Positions 49,677 through 56,688 of a stretch of DNA of 56,688 nucleotides are shown here, in pieces. The stretch is from Bacteroidota bacterium (GTDB taxonomy: Bacteria > Bacteroidota > Bacteroidia > UBA7662 > JAIXUI01). Numbering within the stretch: the stretch's first letter is position 1; each line of letters starts with the position of its first letter. The position numbers and the translations under genes are program-made. The stretch is taken from the NCBI GenBank assembly GCA_027484125.1, contig JAIXUI010000075.1:1-56688 (forward strand). The letters are read 5' to 3'. The notes below the pieces were generated by a model. That model had not been told where the DNA came from, did no database searches, and saw nothing but the letters and a program-made list of their open reading frames with translations.

Positions 49677-50756
49677 TTAGGCTACAACCGGATCAGGTTT
49701 ACTCATTTGATCGAGGTAGCGGACATGAGATTTTAACGCTTCCCAAACACTTTGATATTCAACATACTTGATGTTGAATTCGTCGCAGGTTTCCCGAATT
49801 ATTTTGTTGATGGCTGGGTAATGGATATGGCTGATTTTCGGAAATAAGTGGTGTTCAACCTGGAAATTAAGTCCACCCATGAAGAAAGAAACCGGTTTGC
49901 TGGCAGTAGAGAAGTTAGCAGTAGTAGCAACTTGATGGACTGCCCACTCGGTAGCTATTTTACCTTTTTCGTCAGGTTCTGGGAAAGTAACATCAGAAAC
50001 TACGTGAGCCAATTGGAATACCACCGCGATTACAAGTCCGCAAATAAAGGCAGTAACGAAGTAGCCAATAAGTGTAGGCACTAGCCCTACTTGCCAGATA
50101 GGAATAGCAAAAAACACGGTTAGATACATCACTTTGGTAAACCAAAAGCCAATGTGCTCACCAACAGGCATTTTCTGAAATTTAGTTGATGCAATCTTCC
50201 CGCTGAAATACTTACCGTAGTCTAATACAAACACCCAAAGGATGTAGGTAAATCCGTAGAGTAATACCCAATAGGTAGATTGGAATCGATGGAACCAGTA
50301 ATGCTTTTGAGCACGATGAACACGCATCCATATGCTAATGTCGATATCATCGTCCATTTCATGAATGTTGGTGAAAGTGTGGTGAACTCCGTTGTGTTTG
50401 GCTTTCCATAAAAAAGCACTTCCTCCAAGCGCATTTAAGGTGTGCGCCATGATTTCATTGATCCACTTTTTACTTGAAAAGCTGCCATGAGCACCATCGT
50501 GCATCACGTTGAATCCAATTCCAGCCATAGAAATCCCGAAAAGGCCGCAAAGTACAAGGGCTATTGGGGTGGCAGGGGTAAAGAATACCAAGGTTATATA
50601 CAAGGCGATGGCGCTGGTCAGAAAGAATGCAGCTTTGCTATAAAGCTTGAAGTTTCCTGTTTTAGCGATATTCTCTTGCTCAAAATAAGCATCGACACGT
50701 GTCTTAAGCGCCGTATAGAATGGCGCTTGACGATTGTTAAACTGAATACGGGTCAT
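49677..50756 (-). CDS. Membrane fatty-acid desaturase, front-end type
   Basis: A 359-residue di-iron desaturase of the inner membrane. The three histidine boxes are HDGAH (86-90), HNGVHH (121-126) and QVEHH (299-303). The Gln that opens the third box is the mark of front-end (delta-5/delta-6-like) desaturases and acyl-lipid/linoleoyl-CoA-type desaturases; the N-terminal cytochrome b5 domain of eukaryotic members is missing, so electrons must come from a separate carrier. Hydrophobic helices occupy about 40-82 and 205-250. The ATG at 50756 is chosen over GTG three codons upstream because that GTG overlaps the last base of a perfect -7 element (TATATTTG). Divergent from the M28 peptidase gene; a strong terminator follows. 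Confidence 0.92.
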   Translation of the reverse strand: MTRIQFNNRQAPFYTALKTRVDAYFEQENIAKTGNFKLYSKAAFFLTSAIALYITLVFFTPATPIALVLCGLFGISMAGIGFNVMHDGAHGSFSSKKWINEIMAHTLNALGGSAFLWKAKHNGVHHTFTNIHEMDDDIDISIWMRVHRAQKHYWFHRFQSTYWVLLYGFTYILWVFVLDYGKYFSGKIASTKFQKMPVGEHIGFWFTKVMYLTVFFAIPIWQVGLVPTLIGYFVTAFICGLVIAVVFQLAHVVSDVTFPEPDEKGKIATEWAVHQVATTANFSTASKPVSFFMGGLNFQVEHHLFPKISHIHYPAINKIIRETCDEFNIKYVEYQSVWEALKSHVRYLDQMSKPDPVVA

Positions 50757-50764
50757 TTCGGACA

Positions 50765-50772
50765 CAAATATA
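50765..50772 (-). promoter_or_regulatory. -7 promoter element of the desaturase gene
   Basis: The minus strand reads TATATTTGtgtccgaaATG, a perfect TAnnTTTG eight bases before the start codon, giving a leader of only a few bases. Confidence 0.55.
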
Positions 50773-50820
50773 TATTAATCCCTTATTGAGAACTATTAAT
50801 CTTTCCTAAACTAAGGCATG

Positions 50821-50828
50821 TACTTTTG
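50821..50828 (+). promoter_or_regulatory. -7 promoter element four bases before the M28 peptidase gene
   Basis: TACTTTTG, a perfect TAnnTTTG, is followed by cagcATG. It overlaps the first codons of a longer frame beginning at 50818 and therefore points to the ATG at 50833. Confidence 0.55.
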
Positions 50829-50832
50829 CAGC

Positions 50833-52488
50833 ATGATTCGCTACATTTTATTGTTGGGCTTGCTCGTTTGGTCGGTATCCGGGTATTGTCAGCGTGCTGC
50901 TTCTTGGGACTCTTCATCTCTTGCTAAACAGCTTTTTAACGATGTGAGCTATCTTTCTGACGATCGTTTGGAGGGTAGAGGTACAGGTACTCAAGGGGAG
51001 AAAAAAGCGTATCAATTCATCATTAAGTCTTTTCAAAATGCAGGTTTGAAACCTGCGGGAATTAACGGTTGGTTACAACCATTCGAGGTAACTGCTTCTG
51101 TGGCTTTACGGAAATTTAGTTTTAGTGTAAACGACAAACTTTTAGCCGCCAGTGCAGCCTCATTTACGGGCGAAGGCGAAATCCGTAATCTTCCTTTAGT
51201 GAATTGTGGCTATGCTTTTTTACACGAAAACCAGACTGATTGGGCCCAACTTCATCTGAATGGAAAAGTAGCAATCATCAACGCAGCAATGCCGGAACCG
51301 AATAACCCGCATAGTGCTCTAAACGGTCGAAATGACCTGGAGTCACGGGCTAAAAAAGCCCAATTGGAAGGTGCGGCGGCTGTTGTGTTTTACGCAACGG
51401 ATACATTAACCGCATTGCCTTCTACAAAATTGAGAAAATCCAATGGGATTGGGATTCCTGTTTTTGTGGTTACTGCCATTCAGTCTACTGCTCCGGCAGG
51501 AAATATTTCAGGTCGGATTGTATTGAAAAAGGAAGTTAGAACTGCCCATAATGTGATTGGTTTTGTGGATCGAGGAGCTCCCACTACGGTAGTGATTGGT
51601 GCTCATTATGACCATTTAGGTTATGGTGAAACCGGTGGTTCTTTACACGCAAACCATGAACATGAAAAAGCCATTCACAATGGTGCTGACGATAATGCAT
51701 CAGGAACCGCAGGATTAATGGCCCTAGCACACCGGGTAGCCAATCTTCCAAATCTTAAGCAGAACTATCTTTTTATCGCTTTTTCAGGAGAAGAAATGGG
51801 TCTTTTAGGGTCCAATTACTTCACTAAATTCCCAACGATTGACTTAAAACAAGTTGCCTATATGTTCAACATGGACATGATTGGAAGATTGAAGTCAGCA
51901 GAGCCTATACTTGGTTTAAATGGGGTTGGCACTTCTCCTGTATGGATGCAAGTAGCAGATACTACTGGACGTTGGGGCGTTAAGGTAAAAACTTCAGCAT
52001 CCGGTACCGGTGCTTCTGACCACACTTCTTTCTACCTTAAAGACATTCCGGTCATCCACTTCTTTTCCGGAACACATAGCGATTATCACAAACCCTCCGA
52101 TGACATTGAGAAAATCAATATTGGCGGCATGGTGATGATCATGAATTATATGGATGATATGATTCAGAAACTCGATTCAAAAGGCAAACTTCCCTTTCTA
52201 AAAACCAAAGATGAAGATAATACGCCTCGACAATTGAAGGTTACATTGGGGATCATGCCCGATTATTTATATGACAAAGAAGGGGTAAAAGTAGATGGAG
52301 TGAGTCCGGGTAAACCGGGTGATAAAGCAGGGATGAAAGCGGGAGATGTCATTTTAAAATTAGGCGATTATACCATCAACGACATGCAAGGTTATATGAA
52401 GGCTCTTGGATTATTCAAGAAAGGAGAAACTGTTCCTTGTGAAGTGTTGAGAGGTGGTCAAAAAATGCTTTTGAACGTTAGTTTCTGA
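50833..52488 (+). CDS. M28-family zinc peptidase with PDZ domain
   Basis: A 551-residue secreted peptidase. Signal peptide MIRYILLLGLLVWSVSGYCQ, an N-terminal PA-like (protease-associated) insert at about 110-210, then the M28 core with zinc ligands in GAHYDHLG, the bridging Asp in NGADDNASGTAG, the catalytic pair in FSGEEMGLLGS, FNMDMIGR and the final His in SGTHSDYHKPSDD. A PDZ domain ends the protein (about 435-545: GVKVDGVSPGKPGDKAGMKAGDVIL). Such proteins are periplasmic aminopeptidases; the PDZ may sense or position substrates. Its TGA overlaps the tsaB ATG (TGATG). Confidence 0.93.
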   Translation: MIRYILLLGLLVWSVSGYCQRAASWDSSSLAKQLFNDVSYLSDDRLEGRGTGTQGEKKAYQFIIKSFQNAGLKPAGINGWLQPFEVTASVALRKFSFSVNDKLLAASAASFTGEGEIRNLPLVNCGYAFLHENQTDWAQLHLNGKVAIINAAMPEPNNPHSALNGRNDLESRAKKAQLEGAAAVVFYATDTLTALPSTKLRKSNGIGIPVFVVTAIQSTAPAGNISGRIVLKKEVRTAHNVIGFVDRGAPTTVVIGAHYDHLGYGETGGSLHANHEHEKAIHNGADDNASGTAGLMALAHRVANLPNLKQNYLFIAFSGEEMGLLGSNYFTKFPTIDLKQVAYMFNMDMIGRLKSAEPILGLNGVGTSPVWMQVADTTGRWGVKVKTSASGTGASDHTSFYLKDIPVIHFFSGTHSDYHKPSDDIEKINIGGMVMIMNYMDDMIQKLDSKGKLPFLKTKDEDNTPRQLKVTLGIMPDYLYDKEGVKVDGVSPGKPGDKAGMKAGDVILKLGDYTINDMQGYMKALGLFKKGETVPCEVLRGGQKMLLNVSF

Positions 52489-53195
52489 TGAAGTATTTGC
52501 TGCTTGATACATCCGGCCATCAAGGATTTGTGGCATGGGCAGAAGCGGGTCAAGTAATTTCAACCCGATTTACAACCGGGCACAACAGTCATCTCGAGGA
52601 GATTCCCATTTTCGCGGAGCAGCTTCTTGCCAAACATGGACCACCGGAGGTTGTAGCAGTCATCGCCGGGCCGGGTTCTTATACCGGCTTAAGGGTTGGT
52701 CTTTCGCTTGCAAAAGGAATTTGTTTCGGTTCAGGAGCCCAATTGCTTTTGCCGGATACCCTTGCCGTGATGTGCGAAGCTTTTCTACTTGAACTTGGTA
52801 CACCAATTTCGAAAGAAGCCAGACTGATTCCCATGATGGATGCTAGAAGGATGGAAGTTTTCCACGCCGTTTATCATCATGATGGCACTGTTGAAGTTGA
52901 GCCAATTCCATTGATTGTAACAGAACAATGGGTAAGAGGCCTTCATCATGCTTCTATACTGTTGGGAGACGGGGCTAGCAAAGTGAAGCAATTCAATCTT
53001 GAATCCACCTTATCTATTTACGAAACAATTGTTCCGACACCTCAGGCTTTATTAAACCTTTCCCTACGGGCTGCAAATAACGACCAATTTGTCCCTTTGG
53101 CACAGGCAGTTCCACGCTACACCAAAGCATTTTATACTACTGCGCAGTTACTTCCTGAACCTGATACCAGTGACGTTCGGCATGGGAGTGAATGA
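52488..53195 (+). CDS. tsaB: tRNA threonylcarbamoyladenosine synthesis protein TsaB
   Basis: A 235-residue ASKHA-fold protein, partner of TsaD and TsaE in forming t6A at position 37 of ANN-decoding tRNAs. The N-terminal LLLDTSG, the hallmark GPGSYTGLRVGLSLAKGI (about 65-82) and the mid region PMMDARRMEVFHAVY are diagnostic. It has no enzymatic site of its own and acts as dimerisation scaffold. It is coupled to the M28 gene (TGATG), and its last 59 bases are antisense to the convergent DinB-fold gene. Confidence 0.94.
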   Translation: MKYLLLDTSGHQGFVAWAEAGQVISTRFTTGHNSHLEEIPIFAEQLLAKHGPPEVVAVIAGPGSYTGLRVGLSLAKGICFGSGAQLLLPDTLAVMCEAFLLELGTPISKEARLIPMMDARRMEVFHAVYHHDGTVEVEPIPLIVTEQWVRGLHHASILLGDGASKVKQFNLESTLSIYETIVPTPQALLNLSLRAANNDQFVPLAQAVPRYTKAFYTTAQLLPEPDTSDVRHGSE

Positions 53196-53643
53196 AGTAT
53201 AGCCAATCGGTTACCGACATCTCTCCTAATCTGGGGTGAACCATGCCCATGCTGGCTGGAACAATGGTTCCTGTTTCTAAATCTTGTACCAAGGCATCCC
53301 GATTTTCTTTGAATGCTTGAAGCGTTTCTTCCCAATGATTCCAAGTGTTTCGGGGCTTTAACAATTCCGGTGAATCTACTTTCATGGCTCTTTTGTTAAC
53401 CAAAATATGTTTAATCTTTCCCTCACCTAATTTTTCAGGAGCATCAAGTTGAACTAAAGAAGTTTTAAGGCGCTTTCTTACCCCGGTTTCTACCAGTGCC
53501 AAATGCTCTAAAACTTCTTCCGGACTCCATGCATTTTCATGCTTCACCTTAATAAGGTTAGGATGTGTTTTAAACCACTCTTCCCATTGCTGGGTTTGTT
53601 CTTTCAAGGCATCAGACCAGCGCTTAACATCAAACGATTCCAT
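53137..53643 (-). CDS. DinB-fold (DinB_2) protein
   Basis: A 168-residue cytoplasmic four-helix protein. The metal-binding histidines of the DinB/YfiT fold fit H in EEVLEHLALVE (about residue 47) and the pair in FIHSHAERHWYQVQ near the C-terminus. NAWSPEEVLEHL is the typical W-x-x-x-E-x-x-x-H start of such proteins. Members include thiol transferases and stress-related enzymes; no substrate can be stated. The 3' end overlaps tsaB by 59 bases and the gene is divergent from the glycosidase-like lipoprotein gene. Confidence 0.85.
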   Translation of the reverse strand: MESFDVKRWSDALKEQTQQWEEWFKTHPNLIKVKHENAWSPEEVLEHLALVETGVRKRLKTSLVQLDAPEKLGEGKIKHILVNKRAMKVDSPELLKPRNTWNHWEETLQAFKENRDALVQDLETGTIVPASMGMVHPRLGEMSVTDWLYFIHSHAERHWYQVQEVTAQ

Positions 53644-53661
53644 ACCCTAAGAAACGCGTTT

Positions 53662-53669
53662 TATCTTTG
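53662..53669 (+). promoter_or_regulatory. -7 promoter element of the glycosidase-like lipoprotein gene
   Basis: TATCTTTG, a perfect TAnnTTTG, nine bases before the ATG at 53679; it overlaps the TTG of a slightly longer open frame and favours the ATG. Confidence 0.5.
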
Positions 53670-53678
53670 AGAATTCTC

Positions 53679-56363
53679 ATGAAAAACCTTTCCATTTACC
53701 TTTTACTTACACTCGTTGTTTTTTCTGCTTGTCAACCCCGACAACGAGTACTTTATCAGTCATCCGCTTTCAGGGTAGAGGCAGACCGGGTAATTCAAGG
53801 TGCTTATACAGCAGTAGCAGATGGTTCAGGTTCCATCACCTCGGATTACCAAAGTCCGGCTACTGCTACATATTCCAATCTTATGCTTTTTAAGCTTAGT
53901 GTAAATGAAAAAGACAACGAGTTGCCGGTTGGGGTCAATCATTGGTTAGTGATCGGCAAGGATACTGTTTCTCCGGTGATCAAATTTGGCTCAGCGCCTG
54001 CTCCGTTGCCAGAAATGCAGCCTTCGTATTTGCCTGTCAATGTTCCATATACCTTTCGTTTCGACCTTTCCCCTTTAATGGAGCAACTAGAAAGGCAAGG
54101 GTACTACTTAGGCAGTGATGGGCAAAAAGTGATGAAGCAAGATTTTAAAGGAGTGTATCTGGCTGGAAACCAACTGCCACTTAGTTGGGATTTCGTGAAT
54201 CTTGACTCGAAAGGTTTGAAGTTACAACCAACAGGTCGCGGTCATGAATATGAAGTTCGAGTAATATTAAATCCTTGGAAGCAGTTGGGGCCTGTAAAGA
54301 AAACTTGGAGTCCAACGCTCAATATTAGCAGCAAGCCACAGTACACCTCTCCCCAACCTTTGGTAGATGCACTTTGGAAGTTAAGCTTAGAGGAAGCCAT
54401 TAAAGCCATAGAACCCGATTCTACCTTCCGTACCGGTGCACAATGGGGAGGAGTTTGGACCAGAGACATCAGCTATTCTATCCTGTTGGCAATGGCCATA
54501 CATGAACCGGAAGTGGCAAAAATCAGTTTGATGAAGAAAGTCAAGCGCAACAGGATTGTGCAAGATACTGGTTCAGGTGGTGCATGGCCGGTTTCATCCG
54601 ATCGGGTGGTGTGGGCCATGGCTGCTTGGGAAGTCTATCTGGTTACCGGCGACAGAAGCTGGTTGGAAACCGCGTTTGAGGTGGTGAGAAACTCTCTCGA
54701 CGACGACCGTTTGGTACTTGCCAATACAGAAAGTGGACTTTACAGAGGGGAATCTTCGTTCCTAGATTGGCGTGAACAGAGCTATCCGCGTTGGATGTCG
54801 AACCGCGATATCTATGTTTCAGAGAATTTGGGCACCAATGTATTGCATTATCAAGCCATGAAAGTGGCTTACATGATGGCTCAAACCTTAGGTTTTCAAG
54901 TACCTCGTTATCAAGTCCGAGCCGATAGTCTAAAAAGCGCGATTCAGCGTAATTTCTGGATGCAAAAGCGAGGTTATTTCGCGGCTTACCGTTACGGAAG
55001 GCCTCAATTGCATGTTCACGCAGGAGCTGAAACTTTAGGCGAGGCCCTGTCAATTTTATTTGGTGTTGCAGAGCCCTGGCAATCATCTCGTGTATTGATG
55101 CAGATGCCGGTAACGCCTTATGGCGCTACTTGTTTTTATCCTCAAATCCCTGGCATCGCACCTTACCACAACAATGCCATTTGGCCCTTTGTGCAGGCAT
55201 ACTGGAATTGGGCTGCTGCCAAAACCGGATTGGAGCAGCCGCTTACCCATGGTTTGGCTTCCATATACCGAGCAAGCGGATTATTTCTAACCAATTACGA
55301 AAACATGGTCGCGACTACCGGCGACTTCAAGGGTACTGAGGTAAACTCAGAACGCATGCTTTGGAGCATGGCTGGGCAAATGGCGATGGTGTATCGCGTT
55401 TTTATGGGTATGGAATTTCATACAGATGGGTTGCATTTCTCTCCTGTTGTTCCCCAAGCGTACCAAGGCACCAGAAAACTCACTGGAATGAAATACCGCC
55501 AATCGGTGGTGAATGTGACGGTTCATGGTTTTGGTAGAAAGGTAAAAAAGGCTAAGCTCAATGGAAAGTCTATCGAAGAAGTAGAAATTCCGGCTCAAGC
55601 CCAAGGGGTACAGCTCTTGGAGATATGGCTAGATAATCAACCTTTCGACGAAGCACCGGTAAATGTACAGCCAGTACACTTTCAACTTCCAGCTCCAAAA
55701 CCTCCGGTAATCAGCACGCCTTTCAGCAATAAGAAAATTATCCAGTTCGACTGGCAGCCTGTTCCTGGCGCGGTTTCCTACAACCTTTACAGAAATGGCG
55801 CTTTACTTTCCACGGTTAGAGATACAACGCTCGACCACTTTCATGATCGCACCTCTTCCTTTGAGTTGAGCGCAGTGGATAGCTTGGGATATGAATCGTT
55901 TACCTCTGAGCCCTTTATTTGGCCGGTAGAAAATTCTGTAGAAAAAATAGAGGTTGAAATGGTAGCCCCTGCAACCGCTAGGTTGGTGGCTGGTTACACA
56001 GGCAATGGATGCGTGGAAGTTTCTAAAGCTGAAAACAAGCGGATTGACCTTACCTATTATGTCAAGGAAGAAGGACTTTACAGTTTTGACCTTCGCTATG
56101 CGAATGGAAGCGGCCCTTGGAACACCGACAACAAATGTGCGTTGCGGTCATTTTACATCGCAGGTGATTACATGGACGTATTCGTGATGCCACAACGCGG
56201 CAAAGGAGAGTGGTCAGATTGGGGGTTCACCAATATGGTTAAAGTGCGTATGAAACCCGGAGAATATGTGTTGTCTATCTATTTGGATGATTGGAATACC
56301 AATATGGATGGAGAAGTTAACACCGCTTTGATAGACTACCTTAGGGTTATTCGCTGGGAATAA
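53679..56363 (+). CDS. Six-hairpin glycosidase-like lipoprotein
   Basis: An 894-residue lipoprotein (lipobox VFSAC, Cys18). After an N-terminal beta domain (about 25-215) comes an (alpha/alpha)6-barrel region (about 225-600) like that of inverting glycosidases of the GH15/37/63/78 type: GVWTRDISYS (258-267) resembles the WTRD block of these enzymes, DWREQSYPRW (363-372) resembles the trehalase-type GWDFSSRW site, and TEVNSERMLWS (553-563) may carry the second carboxylate. These are candidate catalytic residues, not proven ones. An FN3-like stretch (about 675-748) and a C-terminal beta-sandwich resembling CBM6/CBM35 (about 755-894) follow. It probably acts on glycans in the periplasm or at the surface. 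The exact GH family and substrate are not recognisable. Confidence 0.8.
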   Translation: MKNLSIYLLLTLVVFSACQPRQRVLYQSSAFRVEADRVIQGAYTAVADGSGSITSDYQSPATATYSNLMLFKLSVNEKDNELPVGVNHWLVIGKDTVSPVIKFGSAPAPLPEMQPSYLPVNVPYTFRFDLSPLMEQLERQGYYLGSDGQKVMKQDFKGVYLAGNQLPLSWDFVNLDSKGLKLQPTGRGHEYEVRVILNPWKQLGPVKKTWSPTLNISSKPQYTSPQPLVDALWKLSLEEAIKAIEPDSTFRTGAQWGGVWTRDISYSILLAMAIHEPEVAKISLMKKVKRNRIVQDTGSGGAWPVSSDRVVWAMAAWEVYLVTGDRSWLETAFEVVRNSLDDDRLVLANTESGLYRGESSFLDWREQSYPRWMSNRDIYVSENLGTNVLHYQAMKVAYMMAQTLGFQVPRYQVRADSLKSAIQRNFWMQKRGYFAAYRYGRPQLHVHAGAETLGEALSILFGVAEPWQSSRVLMQMPVTPYGATCFYPQIPGIAPYHNNAIWPFVQAYWNWAAAKTGLEQPLTHGLASIYRASGLFLTNYENMVATTGDFKGTEVNSERMLWSMAGQMAMVYRVFMGMEFHTDGLHFSPVVPQAYQGTRKLTGMKYRQSVVNVTVHGFGRKVKKAKLNGKSIEEVEIPAQAQGVQLLEIWLDNQPFDEAPVNVQPVHFQLPAPKPPVISTPFSNKKIIQFDWQPVPGAVSYNLYRNGALLSTVRDTTLDHFHDRTSSFELSAVDSLGYESFTSEPFIWPVENSVEKIEVEMVAPATARLVAGYTGNGCVEVSKAENKRIDLTYYVKEEGLYSFDLRYANGSGPWNTDNKCALRSFYIAGDYMDVFVMPQRGKGEWSDWGFTNMVKVRMKPGEYVLSIYLDDWNTNMDGEVNTALIDYLRVIRWE

Positions 56364-56419
56364 GGGGACTTCGAAGAAAGGAAGAAGGTAATTAGCGCTC
56401 TATTTTCCCATTCCGCCAA

Positions 56420-56688
56420 TCAGTTTTTCATAATCTTTCCTCTGAACCTTTGGTCATTTTCCAAAGTAATTTCCCAGAGGTAAAAGCCGTTGGATAATTG
56501 TGGTAAAGAAGGATTTTTCTCCGGGTAATCTTCTTGATAGAGCCTTCTTCCATTTAAATCAAATAGCGTAAACTGCTTGATAGGAATTTCAGTTTCCGGT
56601 AAGTTAATTTCTTGATTAAACGGGTTTGGATAGGGTGCTCCTATTGCAGACTTTGCAATGTCTGAACTTTCCAATGGCAGATAGTTGC
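56420..56688 (-). CDS. T9SS-sorted secreted protein (C-terminal end only)
   Basis: The frame is open to the right edge of the window, so only the last 89 or so residues are visible. They form a type A T9SS sorting domain: PYPNPFNQEINL, FDLNGRRLYQ, GFYLWEI and a basic end (KIMKN). The nature of the passenger protein cannot be known from this window. It is convergent with the glycosidase-like gene across 56 bases without a clear terminator hairpin. Confidence 0.88.
   Translation of the reverse strand, partial: NYLPLESSDIAKSAIGAPYPNPFNQEINLPETEIPIKQFTLFDLNGRRLYQEDYPEKNPSLPQLSNGFYLWEITLENDQRFRGKIMKN

Overview
The window is chromosomal DNA from a member of the Bacteroidota. Four lines of evidence agree. 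There is a SusC/SusD outer-membrane pair. Several secreted proteins end in C-terminal sorting domains of the type IX secretion system (T9SS). Protein families largely confined to this phylum are present (LruC lipoprotein, DUF5683, DUF2490, Omp28-like). Many genes are preceded by the Bacteroidota -7 promoter element TAnnTTTG rather than by a Shine-Dalgarno sequence. The T9SS makes an environmental or gliding-type lineage likely; I cannot name the genus. No insertion sequence, prophage, CRISPR array or other clear mobile element was seen, and the gene content reads as core chromosome with accessory cell-envelope genes.

Layout from left to right. 1-5.3 kb: the 3' part of lysS coupled to a DUF2490 gene, a metal (CDF) transporter with an outer-membrane protein gene, and a secreted YCII-like protein. 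5.4-9.2 kb: an Omp28-like T9SS cargo, the ribosomal protein pair rplU-rpmA, and a membrane protein with a Ser/Arg-rich tail. 9.3-14.3 kb: a three-gene exporter operon (ABC protein, HlyD-type adaptor, TolC-type channel) whose ABC protein has lost its ATPase motifs. 14.3-19.9 kb: a type II NADH dehydrogenase, a two-component system whose upstream region carries four phased TTAACA-like boxes, a DUF1573 protein and adenine deaminase. 19.9-23 kb: small hypothetical proteins, tRNA-Arg(ACG), tRNA-Lys(TTT) and a GNAT-like protein.

23.2-31.3 kb holds the SusC/SusD pair followed by two tandem multi-PAS proteins; the first ends in a histidine-kinase phosphoacceptor helix without a kinase domain, the second in a degenerate copy of that helix. 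31.4-35.6 kb: a metal-dependent hydrolase, parA, parB, a DUF5683 protein and a secreted thioredoxin-fold protein. 35.7-43.5 kb: ahcY, a T9SS-exported M1 aminopeptidase, adk-obgE and a large T9SS cargo. 43.5-50.8 kb, all on the minus strand: a polysaccharide flippase, a TPR protein, a SlyD-type isomerase, an LruC lipoprotein and a front-end type fatty-acid desaturase. 50.8-56.7 kb: an M28 peptidase with a PDZ domain, tsaB, a DinB-fold protein, a six-hairpin glycosidase-like lipoprotein, and the 3' end of another T9SS cargo.

The most unusual items are the pseudo-ATPase exporter operon, the kinase-less PAS pair, the phased TTAACA boxes upstream of the two-component operon, and a recurrent arrangement in which the -7 promoter element ends 3-5 bases before the start codon, implying leaderless mRNAs. 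Tight TGATG/ATGA gene couplings and 3' overlaps of convergent genes show a compact genome.
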